Assembly (NCBI GenBank): GCA_017537925.1
Contig: JAFYJW010000075.1
Span: 1-52,041, forward strand
Direction: 5' to 3'
Source of the DNA: Synergistes sp.
Lineage (GTDB): Bacteria; Synergistota; Synergistia; Synergistales; Synergistaceae
Length of the DNA: 52,041 nt
Positions 50,120 through 52,041 of this stretch are shown in pieces. The position numbers were made by a program, and so were the translations under genes. The notes beneath the pieces were generated by a model that did not search any database, had not been told where the DNA came from, and worked only from the letters and a program-made list of their open reading frames with translations. Position 1 is the first letter of the stretch; each line of letters begins with the position of its first letter.

Positions 50120-50148
50120 AGAGACCGCATTCGGCGGTCTCTTTTTTT
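50120..50148 (+). terminator. tRNA-Leu terminator
   Basis: An AGAGACCGC / GCGGTCTCT stem with a five-base loop, followed by seven T residues. Confidence 0.9.
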
Positions 50149-50312
50149 GTGACCGTGAACCCGGGCGATGTTGACCTTGAGCCGATTTAATGATATTTTA
50201 CCGGTGTATGGAACGTTTCAGGCAAAGCTTCAGGAAGGAGCGCTGCCGCACGAAGCGGCGGCCGGAAAACGCCTCATACTGCGCAATATCATATTTCGGC
50301 ACTTTAAATCTC

Positions 50313-50361
50313 AGCCACGAAGGCTTTTTCTTTTTCGAAAAAAAGCTTTCGTGGCTTTTTT
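50313..50361 (+). terminator. Intrinsic terminator in the cbiM leader (putative attenuator)
   Basis: A long hairpin pairs AGCCACGAA with TTCGTGGCT and extends through A/T-rich inner pairs to a short loop. TTTTTT follows immediately, and the cbiM ribosome binding site (GGAGGG) begins only a few bases later. No gene precedes it on this transcript after the tRNA terminator, so it looks like a leader attenuator rather than a gene-end terminator. The upstream 150 nt contain a small GC-rich hairpin (CCGC-ACGAA-GCGG, near 50250) but no riboswitch class that I can recognise with confidence. Confidence 0.55.
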
Positions 50362-50375
50362 ATGGAGGGATAACT

Positions 50376-51368
50376 ATGCATATGTCGGACGCTTTGCTTT
50401 CGCCTGCCGTCGCATTTACGATGTGCGCGGTCTCCGGCGCCGCTGCGGCGTATTCCGCTGCCGCGATGAAAAAGGATGATCTTTCGGAAAACAAACTGCC
50501 TCTTACAGCCATAGCCGGGGCTTTTGTCTTCGCTGCCCAGATGATCAATTTCACGATACCCGGCACAGGCTCGAGCGGGCATATTGTGGGGGGCATTCTT
50601 CTTGCCGCCCTTGCCGGCGGGCATGCGGCGCTGCTTGCCGTCGTAGCCGTGCTTCTGATACAGGCGTTTCTGTTCGCGGACGGGGGGCTGCTCGCGCTCG
50701 GCTGCAACATATTCAATATGGGAGTGATCCCCTGTCTAATCGTTTATCCTCTTATCTTCAGGCCGATGCTGAGAAAAGGCATAACGCCGCAGAAACTTAC
50801 CGCGGCTTCTGTGATATCCTCGGTGCTCGCGCTGCAGGCCGGGGCGTTTTCCGTCGTGATCGAAACGACTCTTTCGGGTATAGCGGAGCTGCCCTTCTCC
50901 GCATTTATCACGCTTATGCTTCCGATACATCTTGCGATAGGCATAGTGGAAGGGCTTATTACCGGCGCGGTGCTCACGTTCGTATGGAAGGCCCGCCCCG
51001 AAGCGCTCGACTGCGCTGCGGCGCGTCCTGAGCGCGGCTCTATGAAGACCGTTATCATAGTGCTTGCAGCGCTTGCGTTTTTCTGCGGCGCGATACTCTC
51101 ATCATTTGCTTCAGAATATCCCGACGGGCTGGAATGGTCCATACTGAAGGTCACCGGAAGCGAAGAGCTCAGCGCCTCCGGAGCCATTCACGACAAGTCG
51201 GCTGAGCTGCAGGAGCGCAGCGCGCTGATGCCGGATTACAGCATCGGCGGCGGCGGTACCGCGGCGGCTGGAGTGATCGGCACCGCAGTGACATTCGCGG
51301 TCACCGCGGCCATTTGCGCTTTGATCTGCGGACGCAAAAAGAAAACAGATCTGACTGGAAAGGCATAA
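50376..51368 (+). CDS. cbiM: Cobalt/nickel ECF transporter S component, CbiM-CbiN fusion
   Basis: This 330-aa membrane protein starts at ATG 50376, after GGAGGG; the frame extends upstream to 50190 but without a binding site. The N-terminus MHMSDALLSP carries the His2 metal-binding element of CbiM. GSSGHIVGGILLAALAGG, FNMGVIPC and the C-terminal helix follow. After a linker (~225-235) a CbiN-like part begins, with a helix, the PDGLEWS motif (~265) and a final helix near 300-320. It captures Co2+ or Ni2+ for an energy-coupling-factor transporter. The next gene starts at the base after its stop. Preceded by a putative leader attenuator. Confidence 0.93.
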   Translation: MHMSDALLSPAVAFTMCAVSGAAAAYSAAAMKKDDLSENKLPLTAIAGAFVFAAQMINFTIPGTGSSGHIVGGILLAALAGGHAALLAVVAVLLIQAFLFADGGLLALGCNIFNMGVIPCLIVYPLIFRPMLRKGITPQKLTAASVISSVLALQAGAFSVVIETTLSGIAELPFSAFITLMLPIHLAIGIVEGLITGAVLTFVWKARPEALDCAAARPERGSMKTVIIVLAALAFFCGAILSSFASEYPDGLEWSILKVTGSEELSASGAIHDKSAELQERSALMPDYSIGGGGTAAAGVIGTAVTFAVTAAICALICGRKKKTDLTGKA

Positions 51369-52041
51369 ATGCCCGGGCTTCGCGCCGCGCTTTCCGATAT
51401 CTGTTCGCTGGAAGAGCTGTCAGAGGGGCATTCAGCGCTTCATGCGGTCGATGCGCGCGCGAAGATTGCCGGCACGGTATTCTATATCGCGGTGCTGATG
51501 TCTTTAGGGCGTTATGAGCTTTCCGCGGCCGTGCCGTTTGCCCTCTATCCGGCAGCGGCTTTCGCTGCGGCAGGCATTCCCGCCGGAATGATATTAAAGA
51601 GGAGCGCCGCCGCTTTGCCTTTCTGCCTCTTTGCGGCAGCTTCCTCCGTTTTCTTCGACAGAACGCCGCTTTTTTCACTGATGGGAATGACGGTAACATC
51701 CGGCTGGATCATATTTTTCTCGATAATGCTGCGTTCTTTTCTGTGCGTTTCGTCCGTGCTTATACTTGTTGCTGCGACGCCGATGTACGGCATAACGCGC
51801 GCGATGCGCTCCATGCACATCCCGGACAGCCTTGTTTTTCTTTTCGAAATGACACTGCGCTATGCCGGAACGCTCGTTGAAGAAGCTCTTTCGATGCGCA
51901 CCGCATACGCTCTGCGCGGAGGCAGCATAAAGATGAAGGATATGGGGACCTTCGCCGGGCAGCTGCTGCTTAAGTCGCTCGACAGGGCGGAGCGCGTAGG
52001 CGCCGCGGCGAAGTGCCGCGGCGGCATATGCAGCGCCGGCC
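51369..52041 (+). CDS. cbiQ: Cobalt/nickel ECF transporter T component CbiQ (3' end outside window)
   Basis: The open frame begins with ATG 51369, immediately after the cbiM stop, and continues for 224 codons to the window end without a stop, so it is partial. It is a membrane protein with several helices. The N-terminal LHAVDARAKI is the family's entry motif. The coupling helices show LLLKSLDRAERVGAAAKCRGG, the A-x-x-x-R-G type motif that contacts the ATPase. It should be followed by a CbiO ATPase gene beyond the window. Confidence 0.92.
   Translation, partial: MPGLRAALSDICSLEELSEGHSALHAVDARAKIAGTVFYIAVLMSLGRYELSAAVPFALYPAAAFAAAGIPAGMILKRSAAALPFCLFAAASSVFFDRTPLFSLMGMTVTSGWIIFFSIMLRSFLCVSSVLILVAATPMYGITRAMRSMHIPDSLVFLFEMTLRYAGTLVEEALSMRTAYALRGGSIKMKDMGTFAGQLLLKSLDRAERVGAAAKCRGGICSAG

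Noticed and set aside
50160-50312. Classical cobalamin riboswitch upstream of cbiM
   Set aside because: Some GCTGCCGC and GGAAGGA elements resemble parts of the B12 core, but the expected conserved core and B12 box could not be laid out in order.
1-52041. CRISPR arrays
   Set aside because: No regularly spaced repeats of 23-40 bp were seen on either strand.

Overview
The window looks like a chromosomal segment of a diderm, anaerobic bacterium of moderate-to-high GC. Synergistota (Cloacibacillus/Synergistes type) is my best guess. It is inferred from gene content (Feo iron uptake, anabolic glutamate dehydrogenase, M13 peptidase, hydrogenase-linked TM1266-type regulator, DUF554, split chromate transporters, PBP1C with alpha-2-macroglobulin, a GspG pseudopilin) and from frequent ATA isoleucine codons; no phylogenetic test was possible. 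The window opens with the 5' end of a 16S rRNA gene on the minus strand, with its leader and a strong promoter.

Region by region: two GGDEF proteins (542-3188, minus); a DUF554 membrane protein; an M13 metallopeptidase; glutamate dehydrogenase followed by a 42-codon scar of a different glutamate/leucine-type dehydrogenase; a two-gene chromate transporter; the feo (ferrous iron) region 10033-19163; a PepSY protein; a dicarboxylate/amino-acid symporter; a CotH-type lipoprotein; the operon alpha-2-macroglobulin - PBP1C - CGGC protein (23229-31285, minus); a secreted Gly/His-tailed protein; a TM1266-like regulator; then a defence-like block (33457-44123) next to tRNA-Thr; a cysteine hydrolase; an exported FAD oxidoreductase; GspG; a deaminase; argH; tRNA-Leu; and the start of a cobalt/nickel ECF transporter operon (cbiMN-cbiQ) that runs off the right end.

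Two areas stand out. (1) The feo operon has been tandemly duplicated. The left copy keeps its promoter, operators and feoA, but its second feoA is cut after about 20 codons. A foreign 5.6-kb segment follows (10419 to about 16016), and a scar of about 50 bp from the middle of feoB remains just before the intact right copy. The segment carries a co-oriented gene set: an unrecognised 485-aa protein, an alanine-racemase-like remnant, a solute-binding protein, and an MFS transporter fused to two extracytoplasmic sensor-like domains. No transposase or integrase is visible. (2) The block 33457-44123 combines a Pif1-type helicase that has an N-terminal membrane segment and a C-terminal WYL domain, a Fic protein with a repeated motif in its promoter region, a membrane-anchored KAP P-loop NTPase, and a single-chain type ISP restriction-modification enzyme 34 bp upstream of the KAP gene. 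This is the best candidate for an undescribed (probably anti-phage) arrangement.

The rest is mostly ordinary core and accessory metabolism with well-formed terminators. Long open frames antisense to GC-rich genes were treated as shadows.
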